Assembly (NCBI RefSeq): GCF_003369795.1
Contig: NZ_CP026730.1
Coordinates: 4,393,001 to 4,457,000, forward strand
Source: Streptomyces sp. CB09001
Lineage (GTDB): Bacteria > Actinomycetota > Actinomycetes > Streptomycetales > Streptomycetaceae
Length of the DNA stretch: 64,000 nt
Direction: 5' to 3'
The notes under the pieces were generated by a model. That model was not told the DNA's origin and ran no database searches. It was given only the letters and a program-made list of their open reading frames with translations. Both the position numbers and the translations under genes were made by a program. How positions within the stretch are numbered: the stretch's first letter is position 1; each line of letters starts with the position of its first letter. Positions 6,831 through 15,669 of this stretch are shown one piece after another.

Positions 6831-7285
6831 GAGGGATTTGTAACACCATCTGTCGGCCTACTGTGCCGACCTTCTGATTCCGCGCCGCCCCTTCAGGGGG
6901 GACGGGCAGTTGAGGGATCGCGGATGCGTGACCGTGGGACCACCTTCCGTTCCGGGGCCTGCGGTACCCGGTGAGAACCTTCTCGCCCGGGCGATCCTGA
7001 TGGCGTCCTCCTCCTTCTCTGCCGTACCTGTCGGTGTCCTTGTTCTGCGTGTTGCCGACGGGCAGTTCGTCTCTGCCGCGCCTTGCCGACTTCTTGGCTA
7101 CGACAGAACACTAACCGCGACGACGGCCACATGTCTACATCAGCCACTACAGTTTTTACTCCATGAGAGTGAGCGACTTTCTGTAACGGGTCCACTCGCG
7201 AGTCCACTTGTACGGGCCACCCCGGCGGTGGTGTACCCCGTCCGGCCCTGGTGGCGGTCCCGGGCCCGCGGCGAGACTTGCGCGC
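6831..7285. other. 455-bp intergenic region upstream of the cupin gene
   Basis: No convincing gene is present. Open frames here lack GC third-position bias. The part around 7105-7190 is AT-rich and probably holds a promoter. At 7190-7208 there is a direct repeat GTCCACT (7190 and 7202) overlapping the palindrome ACTCGCGAGT (7194-7203), a plausible regulatory site for the rightward gene. Confidence 0.45.
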
Positions 7286-7618
7286 ATGCAGAAGCTCTCC
7301 CTCGACGCCCTAGCCCGCGAGCACCTCGAACGCGCCGCCGCCGGTTCCAACGGCCGCAGCGCCACCACGGTCCACGGCGGCCACGAGCTGGTCCTGCGGC
7401 AGACCCTCCTCGCGCTGACCACCGGCACCACCCTCGCCGAGCACGAGAACCCCGGTGAGGCGACCGTCCAGGTCCTGCGCGGCCGGGTCCGCCTCACCAG
7501 CGGCGACACCTCCTGGGACGGCCGCGCCGGTGACCTCATCCTGATCCCCCCGGCCCGCCACAGCCTGGAGGCGCTGGAGGACTCGGCGGTCCTGCTGACG
7601 GTGGCCAAGACCGGCTGA
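7286..7618 (+). CDS. cupin-domain protein
   Basis: This 110-residue single-domain cupin starts MQKLSLDALAREHLE. It shows the two cupin motifs in degenerate form: LAEHENPGEATVQVLRGRVR, and DLILIPPARHSLEALEDSAV with one clear metal-type His. The fold is probably a small beta-barrel binding a metal or metabolite. The ATG at 7286 gives the usual length for these stand-alone cupins. No operon partner is obvious, and the acyltransferase gene begins 153 bp downstream. Confidence 0.8.
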   Translation: MQKLSLDALAREHLERAAAGSNGRSATTVHGGHELVLRQTLLALTTGTTLAEHENPGEATVQVLRGRVRLTSGDTSWDGRAGDLILIPPARHSLEALEDSAVLLTVAKTG

Positions 7619-7665
7619 CCGGCTGACCGGCCGGCCGGCCGGCCGGCGGGCCGGCGGGCCGGGGG
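7611..7665. repeat. CCGG-rich low-complexity tract after the cupin gene
   Basis: Two CCGGCTGA units covering the stop codon run into consecutive CCGG tetranucleotides and then CGGGCCGG units. It can fold into several alternative hairpins and may terminate transcription. Confidence 0.6.
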
Positions 7666-7771
7666 CGCCGGCTGAACCGGAGGCGAACAGCCCGGGAACA
7701 CACCACGGAGTCCGGGCGGCGGCTTGCCGAACCCCCTACCGTTCGCGTGCGCACTGTTCTTGTCTGTTCGA

Positions 7772-8962
7772 ATGGTGCGTGCAGTGGACAACGGAACATC
7801 GGTGCCCGAGCGGGCGGAGGTCCGGCTGAGACAACCGCTCCCCCCGCTCGTCGTCGCCCCGCCGGACCCGAAGCCCTCGGGGCGCCGGCGGGCGGGCGGG
7901 CGGCTGTACGTCATCGACGGCATCCGCCTGCTGGCCGCGCTGATGGTGGCCGCGCACCACTACGCCGGGACCTGGCGGGCCGACCGCCCCGGCAACCTGA
8001 TCTGGGACCGCCCGGTCTCCGAGATCATGCCCACGGTGTTCCGCTTCGCCTCCTACGGCTGGATAGGCGTCGAGATCTTCTTCGTCATCAGCGGCTTCGT
8101 GATCTGCATGTCGTGCTGGGGCCGCAGCCCGCGCCAGTTCTTCGTCTCCCGGGTGATCCGGCTCTACCCGGCGTACTGGTTCGCGGTCCTGTTCACCACG
8201 GCCGCGCTGATCGCCGTACCCGGCGTGTGGGAGCGCCTCCGGCTGCGCGAGGTCCTGCTCAACCTGACCATGCTCCAGTCCGGCTCCGGCGTCCCCAACG
8301 TCGACGGCGTCTACTGGACCCTCTGGTCCGAGCTGCGCTTCTACCTGCTCTTCCTGGTCGTCGTCGCCATGGGACTGACGTACCGCAGGGTCGTGGTCTT
8401 CTGCTGCGTGTGGGGCGCGGTCGCGATGCTCGCGCCGGTCGCCCGCCTGCCCCTGCTCGAACTGGTCGCCAACCCGGACGGCGCCTGGTACTTCATCGCG
8501 GGCCTCGCCCTCTACCTCATGCACCGCTTCGGCCAGGACCTGCTCCTGTGGGGCATCCTCGCCATGGCCTGGCTGATGGGCCAGCTGGAGCTGGGCAACC
8601 GCATCGAGGAGGTCGAACGCGTCTCCGGCTGGCGCGGCAGCGTGGCGATCTTCACGGTCTTCCTGCTCTTCATGGTCGCCGTGGCGCTCGGGTACACCGA
8701 CCGGATCCGCTGGAAGTGGCTGGTCACGGCAGGCGCCATGACGTACCCCCTCTACCTGGTCCACTACGCGGCCGGCACGGCCCTCATCGCCCGCCTCCAC
8801 GACACGATGGACGCCCGCCTGCTGATCGCCGTACTCATCACGGGCTTCCTGCTCCTGAGCTACCTGATCCACCGCTTCGTGGAACGCCCGCTGTCACGAC
8901 TTCTGAAGAAGGGCCTGGACACGTCCTTCGCCCGGCTGCGCAACGCGGACAACCGCCCCTGA
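7772..8962 (+). CDS. acyltransferase family 3 membrane protein
   Basis: This integral membrane O-acyltransferase has about 396 residues. The family start motif is YVIDGIRLLAALMVAAHHYA, with the conserved His in the first membrane segment, followed by GWIGVEIFFVISGFVIC and then SRVIRLYPAYWFAV with the conserved Arg. About ten hydrophobic segments follow, ending YPLYLVHYAAG and FVERPLSRLL. Members O-acetylate sugars, peptidoglycan or secondary metabolites, and the substrate here is unknown. No good ribosome site identifies the start; ATG 7772, GTG 7784 and TTG 7724 are all possible. Confidence 0.9.
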   Translation: MVRAVDNGTSVPERAEVRLRQPLPPLVVAPPDPKPSGRRRAGGRLYVIDGIRLLAALMVAAHHYAGTWRADRPGNLIWDRPVSEIMPTVFRFASYGWIGVEIFFVISGFVICMSCWGRSPRQFFVSRVIRLYPAYWFAVLFTTAALIAVPGVWERLRLREVLLNLTMLQSGSGVPNVDGVYWTLWSELRFYLLFLVVVAMGLTYRRVVVFCCVWGAVAMLAPVARLPLLELVANPDGAWYFIAGLALYLMHRFGQDLLLWGILAMAWLMGQLELGNRIEEVERVSGWRGSVAIFTVFLLFMVAVALGYTDRIRWKWLVTAGAMTYPLYLVHYAAGTALIARLHDTMDARLLIAVLITGFLLLSYLIHRFVERPLSRLLKKGLDTSFARLRNADNRP

Positions 8963-9046
8963 GGCACCGCTGACCGGCCTCCCGATCGATGGGACCATGT
9001 CGGAACATCGGATCGAACGACGACGCACGGGGAGGCCGCGCACGAC

Positions 9047-9694
9047 ATGGCCCGGTACACGGAGGCACTGACCGTCGAGCGGGGCGGTTTCCGGATCAAG
9101 GTTCCGGAATCCTGGTGGGAGTTCGACGTACGCCCGGAGTCCCGGGACGACTCCATCCGCCGCATGGTCGACGACCGCATACGCCAGCACCCCGAGCTGA
9201 AGCCCTCCCGCGCCGCCTACGTCACCTTCCTCCAGAAGGCGGCCTCCGACGCGTGGAAGTCGGGCGCGCTGTACTGCGGCTGCATGGCCGAGAGCTTCGG
9301 CGGCGACACCCCGATCACCGGCTCGGTCACGGTCTCCCTGATCGGCGGCCGCACGTCCACCGGCGACCCCCTCCCCACCGACCCGGGCGCCATCGCCGCC
9401 CAGCTCGCGGTCAAGGAGGCGAAGAAGCCCGGCGACTCCTGGCGCGAGGTCACCACGGTCGACATCCCCGGCGTGGGCCCCGCCGCACGCACCCAGGGCG
9501 TCGAGGACATCCCGATCCCGGACGACGCCCTGAACCGCACGGTCCGCGCCGTGCTCATGCAGACGTACATCCCGGTCCCCGGCCAGGAGGGCAAGGTCGC
9601 CCTGGTCGCGGGCAGCAGCCAGGTCCTCGACCTCGCGGACTCCTTCTTCGACATCTTCGACGCGATCACGTCGACGTTCCGGTTCGCGGGGTGA
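9047..9694 (+). CDS. conserved hypothetical protein linked to the RHS toxin locus
   Basis: This 215-residue soluble protein starts MARYTEALTVERGGFRIKVP. It has no signal peptide or membrane segment. A SWWEFDVRP motif near the N-terminus and a FFDIFDAITSTFRF C-terminus are notable; that ending resembles proteins that fit test-type amphipathic folds. It overlaps the next gene by 4 bp (GTGA), and both precede the T7SS-type RHS effector. From memory, similar small genes accompany such effectors in other Streptomyces, so a chaperone, adaptor or immunity-related role is possible. No function is assigned. Confidence 0.75.
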   Translation: MARYTEALTVERGGFRIKVPESWWEFDVRPESRDDSIRRMVDDRIRQHPELKPSRAAYVTFLQKAASDAWKSGALYCGCMAESFGGDTPITGSVTVSLIGGRTSTGDPLPTDPGAIAAQLAVKEAKKPGDSWREVTTVDIPGVGPAARTQGVEDIPIPDDALNRTVRAVLMQTYIPVPGQEGKVALVAGSSQVLDLADSFFDIFDAITSTFRFAG

Positions 9695-10158
9695 CGAAGG
9701 ACTGGGACTGGCGGACCGGCGATCGGCTGTTGGCTCTCGACGACCCGGCGGAGTGGGACGCCGCTTTCGCGCGCGGCGAGCGCGGCCTTGGTACGGCGGC
9801 CATCGGACTCGCCTTCAACTGCTCGCTGGAGGAGGCGTCACCCCGGATCGTCAGGGCGATGCGACTCCCGGACGTCGCCCAGCGAGGCTTCGCCTTCACC
9901 GCGGCGGGGACGGCGGCCCGACTCAACGGCACGCTGACGCCGGAGCTGTACGCCGCACTGCGGGCGGAAGGACCGGGCCGCAGGAGCATCGCCGTGAACG
10001 CCATCGACGACACCCTGACCTTCGTACCCTTCCGACGACTGCCGACGTGGCTGAAGTGCTGGAGCGTCGTCTCAACGGTGCGGAACAAGCTGGACGCGTG
10101 GCGGCTGAGCCTCGCCTACGCGGCGAGCGACGCCTGGAGAGCAGTACGCAGACGCTGA
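9691..10158 (+). CDS. conserved hypothetical protein upstream of the RHS effector
   Basis: This 155-residue protein starts with GTG inside the upstream stop (GTGA). It contains WDWRTGDRLLALDDPAEWDA, GTAAIGLAFNCSLEEASPRI and FVPFRRLPTWLKCWSVV, and ends in a basic, hydrophobic, possibly membrane-associated helix (WRLSLAYAASDAWRAVRRR). It is translationally coupled to the 9047 gene and lies 90 bp before the RHS gene. It could be an effector chaperone or an orphan immunity protein. No known domain was recognised. Confidence 0.75.
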   Translation: MTKDWDWRTGDRLLALDDPAEWDAAFARGERGLGTAAIGLAFNCSLEEASPRIVRAMRLPDVAQRGFAFTAAGTAARLNGTLTPELYAALRAEGPGRRSIAVNAIDDTLTFVPFRRLPTWLKCWSVVSTVRNKLDAWRLSLAYAASDAWRAVRRR

Positions 10159-10248
10159 GTACCTTTCTTCGAGCGATCGCGTCTTGTAAATTCACGTGTG
10201 CGTACGGGTGGTTGCTGATGCGACGCGTGAGCTGACGGGGGTTGCGGG

Positions 10249-13200
10249 ATGGTGGGCCACAGGCCTAGTGACTGGCATGTCCTGGACCTGGAAAAGGACC
10301 CCACTCCGGGGGATCCGCAGCGGGTACGCACCCTCGCCAAGACGCTGCACGACTTCGCCGACGACGTGTCCGAGGCGTTGCGTCTGGTGAAGGGGATGGC
10401 GGGGGAGTCGACACTCGCTGAGTGGGCGGGCAAGTCGGCGACCGTCTTCAAGGAGGAGTTCTCGGGCGTTCCGAAGAACTTGACGAAGCTGGAGAAGTCG
10501 TACGGGATGTGCGGCGACGCTCTCGCGGACTTCTGGCCGAAGCTGGAGCGGGCGCAGGCGCTGGCGGACAAGGCCCTGGTCAAGGCGAGGGAAGCCCGCC
10601 AAGACCTGACCTCGGCGCAGTCCCGGCTGACCTCGGCGGACTCGTGGATGGCGCGGGCGTCGAAGGAGGCGGACAAGTACAAGGACGATCCGACCGGCAG
10701 CAAGTCGGACGCGGACAAGCCGGACGAGGCGAAGGTCCGTGCCGCCACCCGGGATGTTCAGCACGCCAAGACCGCTCACGCCAACGCTCAGTCGGCCGTC
10801 GACTCGGCGCAGAGCGCGCTGGACGCGGCGAAGAAGATGGCCGAGGACGCGCGCAAGATGCGTGAGGGCGCGGCGCGGGAGGCCAAGGGCAAGATCGACG
10901 AGGCGTCCGACGCCGGTATCCAGAACCGGTCCTGGTGGGAGGACGTCGGCGACTGGTTCTCCGACAACTGGGACACCATCGTCGCGGTCTGCAAGGTCGT
11001 CGTCGCGGTCGTCGGCATCGTCGCGATGATCATCGGCGGGCCGATCCTCGGCGCGATCGTGCTGGTCGCCGCCCTCGTCGTCCTTGCGGACACGCTCTAC
11101 AAATACAGCAAAGGGCAAGCATCCCTGTGGGACGTGGGACTGGCGGCCCTGGACTGCATACCCGGCATGAAGGGCCTGACCACCCTCGGGGGACTCGCCA
11201 AGGGGCTCAAGGGGGGTATGGCAGCAGTCAAGGGGCTCAAGGGGGGCCTGAAAGCGGCGGCACTCGGAGTCCGTGGTCTCGCCAAGAGCGGCCGGACAGC
11301 TGTCGTCGACGGTGCGAAGGGGGCCTACAACCGGGTCAAGTCCCAGATCAAGCGCTGTGGTGACCCAGTAGACCCGGCCACCGGCTACATGTTCATGGAG
11401 CAGGTCGACATCGCGCTGCCCGGGACGCTTCCACTCCTCTTCACGCGACGTGTGTCATCCGGATACCGCAGTGGCTGGTGGTTCGGTCCTGGCTGGGCTT
11501 CTACGATCGACCAGCGTTTGGAGGCCGACGACCGCGGAATCGTGTTCGTGACTGAAGACGGCATGCTGCTCACCTACCCTCATCCCGAGGGTGCGGACGG
11601 CACCGTCCTCCCTGAATCCGGTCCTCGGTGGCCGCTCATGCGCCTGGACCAAGGCGGATACCGGATTGTCGACCCAGGCACGGGCCACAGCCGTGATTTC
11701 GCACCGGTCAGTGACGGATGGTCGCCTTTGGTCTCCATCACCGACCGCAACGGCAATTCGATCGCTTTCACATACGACTCCGACGGTGCGCCCTCCGCCG
11801 TCGAGCACTCAGGCGGCTACCGCCTTGCTTTCACTGTCGATGAGCAGCGTGTCACCTCGCTGCGTCTGGGGGTTCGGCATGAGGCCGGACCGGACGAGGA
11901 GATCACGCTCAGGCGCTACGGCTACTCCGATGGCTCCCTGACCGAAGTGATCAACGGCTCGGGCAGGCCGACGCGGTTCACCTACGACGAACGTCTGCGC
12001 ATCACGTCGTGGGAGGACACGAACAACTCCCGCTATCACTACGCCTACGACTGCAATGACCGTTGCGTGTGGCAGGGCGGCGTCGCAGGGCACCTCGTCA
12101 ACACCTTCTCCTACGGACACGTCGATTCAGCATGGCCTGGCTGCTCGATCACCGAGGTCACCACAGCCGACGAAGCGGTCTCTCGATACGCAGTCGATCA
12201 AGCCTGCCTGGTCGTCGGTGAGGTCGACCCCGTGGGTCGCATCACACGCCATGGATTCGACAGTCGTAACCAGCTGATTACACGTACTGATCCTCTCGGA
12301 CACCTGACTCACTACACCTGGGACGGACACAGCAATCTGACCGCCGTCGAACACGCTGATGGCGCTCGTACCACCATGATCTACGACAGCTTCGATCGAC
12401 CCACCGAAGTCGTGGAGCCCGGAGGTGCCACGTGGCGGTACACGTACGACGATCGCGGTAACCACCTGACGACGTGCAGTCCGGAGTCGGCGGTCACCCA
12501 CTTCTCGTACGACGCCATGGGACGGCTGACCGCTGTCACGGACGCCTGCGGCAGCACCGTGACGGTCGAGTGCAATCCCGCCGGCCTGCCCATCCGTGTG
12601 ACGGACCCGGCGGGCGGTACGACCCACTACGGCAGGGACGCCTTCGGGCGCCCGGTCAAGGTCACCGATCCCTCGGGTGCCGTCACGTGCCTCTCCTGGA
12701 CGGTGGACGGAAAGATCGCGTGTCGGGAGACAGCAGATGGCAGCACCGAGTCGTGGACGTATGACGGTGAGGGGAACTGCACAAGTCACACCGACGCGCT
12801 AGGGGGCGTGACCACATTCGAGTACACGCACTTCGACCTGCTGGCGGCTCGCACCGAGCCGGACGGCACACGTCAGTTCTTCGAGCACGATGCAGAGCTC
12901 AGGCTCCGTAAGGTAGTCAGCCCACTCGGTCTGGAGTGGACCTACGATTACGACCCCAGTGGCCGCCTGGTGGCGGAGCAGGACTTCGACGGCCGGACGC
13001 AGCGCTTCGTACACGACGGGGTTGGCCGGCTGGTCTCCGTGACGACCCCGTCGGGTCAGACGATTCGCTATGAGCGGGACGCCATGGGACGTGTGACAGC
13101 CAAGGATGTGGCGGGTGCGGTGACCACGTACGCGTACGACGAGGCGGGAGCCCTGACCGCGGCCGCCGGCCCTGAGGCGGTGCTCGCCTTGCAACGCGAC

Positions 13201-14802
13201 CGTGAGGGACGCGTGGTGGCGGAAACGGTCAATGGACGGACCACGACGTACAGCTACGACGCGGTGGGTCGCCGGACGGACCGCATGACCCCCTCCGGCG
13301 CAGTGAGTCAGTGGTCCTACGACGTCGTCGGCAACCTCACCGCTCTGGCCGCTCTTGACCAGCGCCTGTGTTTCACCCATGACGTGGCTGGCCGCGAGGT
13401 GGCCCGACGCATCGGTGAGCATGCCGTGCTGGAACAGACTTACGACGTCATGGGCCGTCTGGAACGGCAGGAACTGGTTGCCGGTCCGGACAACTCGGTC
13501 GTGCGGAGCCGCACGTATGCCTACCGTCCGGACGGGTACCTCGTCGCCAGTACCGATCGGCTCAACGGGGACCGTCACTATGACGTGGACGCCCGGGGAC
13601 GAGTTACTGGAGTTCGGGCGGCTGACTGGTCCGAGGAGTACGCGTATGACGCGGCCGGCAACCAGAGCCAGGCCTCGTGGCCTTCCGGCTCGCCGGGGCA
13701 CGAAGCCGTCGGCCCGCGCGAGTACCTGGGAACTCGACTGAGTCGCGCCGGGGGTGTCCGCTACGAACACGACGACGCGGGCCGGATCACGGTACGCCGC
13801 AAAAGACGGCTGTCACGCAAACCGAGCGTCTGGCGCTACACCTGGGACGCCGAAGACCGACTGACGTCCGTGGTCACCCCGGACGGCGCATGCTGGCGAT
13901 ACCGGTACGACCCGCTGGGGCGCCGAATAATGAAGGAGCGCTTGGCAGCATCCTCCGAGGCCGTGATCGAGCAGGTGTATTTCGTCTGGGACGGGAGCAC
14001 TCTGTGCGAGCAAACCAGCACCAGCTGGGAGAGCCCGGAAGCGATCACGCTCACATGGGAACACGACGGCCTTCGCCCTCTGACCCAGACCGAACGCAAG
14101 ACGACGTCTGACTCGGGCGTGGCACAGCGCGAGATCGATCGCCGCTTCTACGCAATCGTGACTGATCTGATCGGTACGCCCACGGAGCTCTTGGACGACC
14201 AAGGCAACATCGCTTGGCGTACCCGCTCGACAGTGTGGGGCCTTACGGCCTGGAACAGCGACGCCGCGGCCTATACCCCGCTTCGCCACCCCGGGCAGTA
14301 CCACGATCCTGAGACCGGTCTCAACTACAACTACTTCCGCTACTACGATCCGGAGACGGCGCGCTATCTCAGTTCCGACCCACTCGGACTGTCCGCCGGA
14401 CCGAATCCCGACACCTACGTTCACAACCCGCACACCTGGGCGGATCCACTCGGCCTGGCCCCTTGCCAGAACGACGAGATCCTTCCTGAGGGATACACGC
14501 CGTCTCCGGCTCTGGAGAAGGACCCATATCACCCGGACATGGTCAAGCGGCGGCGAGCGGAGAACGCCGAGCTGTACGCCGCCAGCCCAGCGGACAGGGC
14601 TGCGGAACTGGGCTACAAACGTCGTATCTCACCTCAGAAGGCGCCCTTCCACTCGCATGGGCAAGAGGTCTTCTTCAACGGCAAGAACTACATCACGCCA
14701 GATGTGGACGGCCACAACGTGTCCGACGGCTGGAAGATGTTCAACAAGAAGGGACAGAGGATCGGTACCTATGACGCGGACCTCAACTACATCAAGAAGT
14801 GA
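10249..14802 (+). CDS. T7SS-type RHS-repeat polymorphic toxin with Ntox21-like C-terminal domain
   Basis: This is a 1517-residue polymorphic toxin. Residues 1-225 form an alpha-helical, WXG100-like export module (DWHVLDLEKDPTPGDPQRVR, LAEWAGKSATVFKEEF, long Ala/Lys coiled coils). A hydrophobic stretch spans about 240-282. A DUF6531 module begins near 369 (CGDPVDPATGYMFMEQVDIA). YD/RHS repeats run to about 1370, with the processing signature YLSSDPLGL and then DPLGLAP near 1398. The last 110 or so residues (LGYKRRISPQKAPFHSHGQ, YITPDVDGHNVSDGWKMF, RIGTYDADLN) match the pattern I associate with Ntox21, a predicted RNase toxin of interbacterial competition. The ATG follows GACGGGGG. The RHS part has lower GC than its neighbours. 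Confidence 0.9.
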   Translation: MVGHRPSDWHVLDLEKDPTPGDPQRVRTLAKTLHDFADDVSEALRLVKGMAGESTLAEWAGKSATVFKEEFSGVPKNLTKLEKSYGMCGDALADFWPKLERAQALADKALVKAREARQDLTSAQSRLTSADSWMARASKEADKYKDDPTGSKSDADKPDEAKVRAATRDVQHAKTAHANAQSAVDSAQSALDAAKKMAEDARKMREGAAREAKGKIDEASDAGIQNRSWWEDVGDWFSDNWDTIVAVCKVVVAVVGIVAMIIGGPILGAIVLVAALVVLADTLYKYSKGQASLWDVGLAALDCIPGMKGLTTLGGLAKGLKGGMAAVKGLKGGLKAAALGVRGLAKSGRTAVVDGAKGAYNRVKSQIKRCGDPVDPATGYMFMEQVDIALPGTLPLLFTRRVSSGYRSGWWFGPGWASTIDQRLEADDRGIVFVTEDGMLLTYPHPEGADGTVLPESGPRWPLMRLDQGGYRIVDPGTGHSRDFAPVSDGWSPLVSITDRNGNSIAFTYDSDGAPSAVEHSGGYRLAFTVDEQRVTSLRLGVRHEAGPDEEITLRRYGYSDGSLTEVINGSGRPTRFTYDERLRITSWEDTNNSRYHYAYDCNDRCVWQGGVAGHLVNTFSYGHVDSAWPGCSITEVTTADEAVSRYAVDQACLVVGEVDPVGRITRHGFDSRNQLITRTDPLGHLTHYTWDGHSNLTAVEHADGARTTMIYDSFDRPTEVVEPGGATWRYTYDDRGNHLTTCSPESAVTHFSYDAMGRLTAVTDACGSTVTVECNPAGLPIRVTDPAGGTTHYGRDAFGRPVKVTDPSGAVTCLSWTVDGKIACRETADGSTESWTYDGEGNCTSHTDALGGVTTFEYTHFDLLAARTEPDGTRQFFEHDAELRLRKVVSPLGLEWTYDYDPSGRLVAEQDFDGRTQRFVHDGVGRLVSVTTPSGQTIRYERDAMGRVTAKDVAGAVTTYAYDEAGALTAAAGPEAVLALQRDREGRVVAETVNGRTTTYSYDAVGRRTDRMTPSGAVSQWSYDVVGNLTALAALDQRLCFTHDVAGREVARRIGEHAVLEQTYDVMGRLERQELVAGPDNSVVRSRTYAYRPDGYLVASTDRLNGDRHYDVDARGRVTGVRAADWSEEYAYDAAGNQSQASWPSGSPGHEAVGPREYLGTRLSRAGGVRYEHDDAGRITVRRKRRLSRKPSVWRYTWDAEDRLTSVVTPDGACWRYRYDPLGRRIMKERLAASSEAVIEQVYFVWDGSTLCEQTSTSWESPEAITLTWEHDGLRPLTQTERKTTSDSGVAQREIDRRFYAIVTDLIGTPTELLDDQGNIAWRTRSTVWGLTAWNSDAAAYTPLRHPGQYHDPETGLNYNYFRYYDPETARYLSSDPLGLSAGPNPDTYVHNPHTWADPLGLAPCQNDEILPEGYTPSPALEKDPYHPDMVKRRRAENAELYAASPADRAAELGYKRRISPQKAPFHSHGQEVFFNGKNYITPDVDGHNVSDGWKMFNKKGQRIGTYDADLNYIKK
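11199..11246 (+). repeat. in-frame 30-bp duplication in the RHS export module
   Basis: An 18-bp sequence starting CAAGGGGCTCAAGG occurs at 11199-11216 and 11229-11246, encoding the motif KGLKGG twice, ten residues apart. It lies in the Gly/Lys-rich linker between the hydrophobic segment and DUF6531. Confidence 0.7.
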
Positions 14803-14908
14803 GAACTTCGCCGTCAGGGTGCTGGCCACCCCGCCACCGGGCGGGACCGAAGGCGCCGGCGAAGCATGGGGCTGTATCAGGGTGGGGGAGTTCGAGGAGC
14901 GTTTCCCC

Positions 14909-15256
14909 ATGAGCCTGAGCTACTGGAACGTCGCCCGGTACGAAATGAGCTGGCGACGATGTCTGGAGCTACTCGTCGAGGGTGGGCCGGACACGACATC
15001 GTGCCTCGTCACGTCGATCACAGACCCGGCGAACAGCAACTTTGTCTTCTGCTGGCCGCTGTACAGATCCGGAAGCATCGTCCACGTACAGAACTCGATC
15101 ATGTTCCTGGACGAACTGGAAGAGGAGTTCGCGCCCGACGAGCCCTGGCGCTTCGTGGAGCAGAGGTCCACGGTCGATGAGGACGGGCAGGAGATCTCCG
15201 AGTGGCGGACGACCGTCCAGGACGTGGAGAGGTTCCTCCAGGCTGAGGCGCGCTGA
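14909..15256 (+). CDS. candidate immunity protein to the RHS toxin
   Basis: This 115-residue acidic soluble protein lies about 100 bp after the toxin gene on the same strand, the usual place for an immunity gene. Its features are SLSYWNVARYEMSWRRCLEL, SCLVTSITDPANSNFVFCWP, SIVHVQNSIMFLDEL, and a C-terminal EISEWRTTVQDVERFL. The ATG at 14909 is 9 bp after GAGGAG; in-frame GTG codons at 14882 and 14819 are alternatives. I cannot name an Imm family. The many acidic residues would suit blocking a basic nuclease toxin. The role is inferred from position. Confidence 0.65.
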   Translation: MSLSYWNVARYEMSWRRCLELLVEGGPDTTSCLVTSITDPANSNFVFCWPLYRSGSIVHVQNSIMFLDELEEEFAPDEPWRFVEQRSTVDEDGQEISEWRTTVQDVERFLQAEAR

Positions 15257-15669
15257 GGCGCGTCGGCATACCGCCCGGTGACGTGGGGTACAGTCATCCG
15301 CTTCGATTGGCCAGGCCCGCGCCCCGTATGGCAGACTAGCGGGGTTGCTCGGTCGAGTGCCGATGCTGCGCGCCTCCCGCCGGGGGGACCGGAAGCGAGT
15401 CCCACAGTACTCGTCGCTCCTGCTCAGGGGCGGACGTACGGGAATCTTCCGGGAAGCGTCAGCGGGGTGCAGGCCAGGCGCCCGGTGGGCCTCTCGCCCC
15501 CGGCCCGCGGTTCCGGAAGGGTCCGCACTCCCAGGCAGGGAAGTCCCGAAAAGGGACATCCATGTCAGCGAGGGTGCGACACGCCCGACCGCGTGGGTCG
15601 GAGGGGGAGCGGAATGGACAAGGGCCACCGGGTCCAGAGCGTTACGAGAGACAGGACTACTGAGTAGCC
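15257..15669 (+). promoter_or_regulatory. S10-operon promoter and long leader
   Basis: This 413-bp gap between the immunity gene and rpsJ contains no gene. It should carry the main ribosomal-operon promoter; weak candidates are TTGGCC near 15308 with CAGACT about 19 bp later. The leader has a small stem GTCCC-GAAAA-GGGAC at 15543-15557. No L4-type S10 leader structure could be recognised by eye. Confidence 0.45.

Noticed and set aside
6893..7207. Minus-strand frame in the same gap
   Set aside because: Arg/Gln-rich translation with no ribosome site; composition is not coding-like.
6910..7458. 182-codon plus-strand frame before and across the cupin gene
   Set aside because: It lacks GC third-position bias in 6910-7285, then overlaps the cupin gene out of frame.
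10192..11118. 308-codon minus-strand frame opposite the RHS export module
   Set aside because: Asp/Arg-rich shadow frame; the plus-strand product is clearly the real one.
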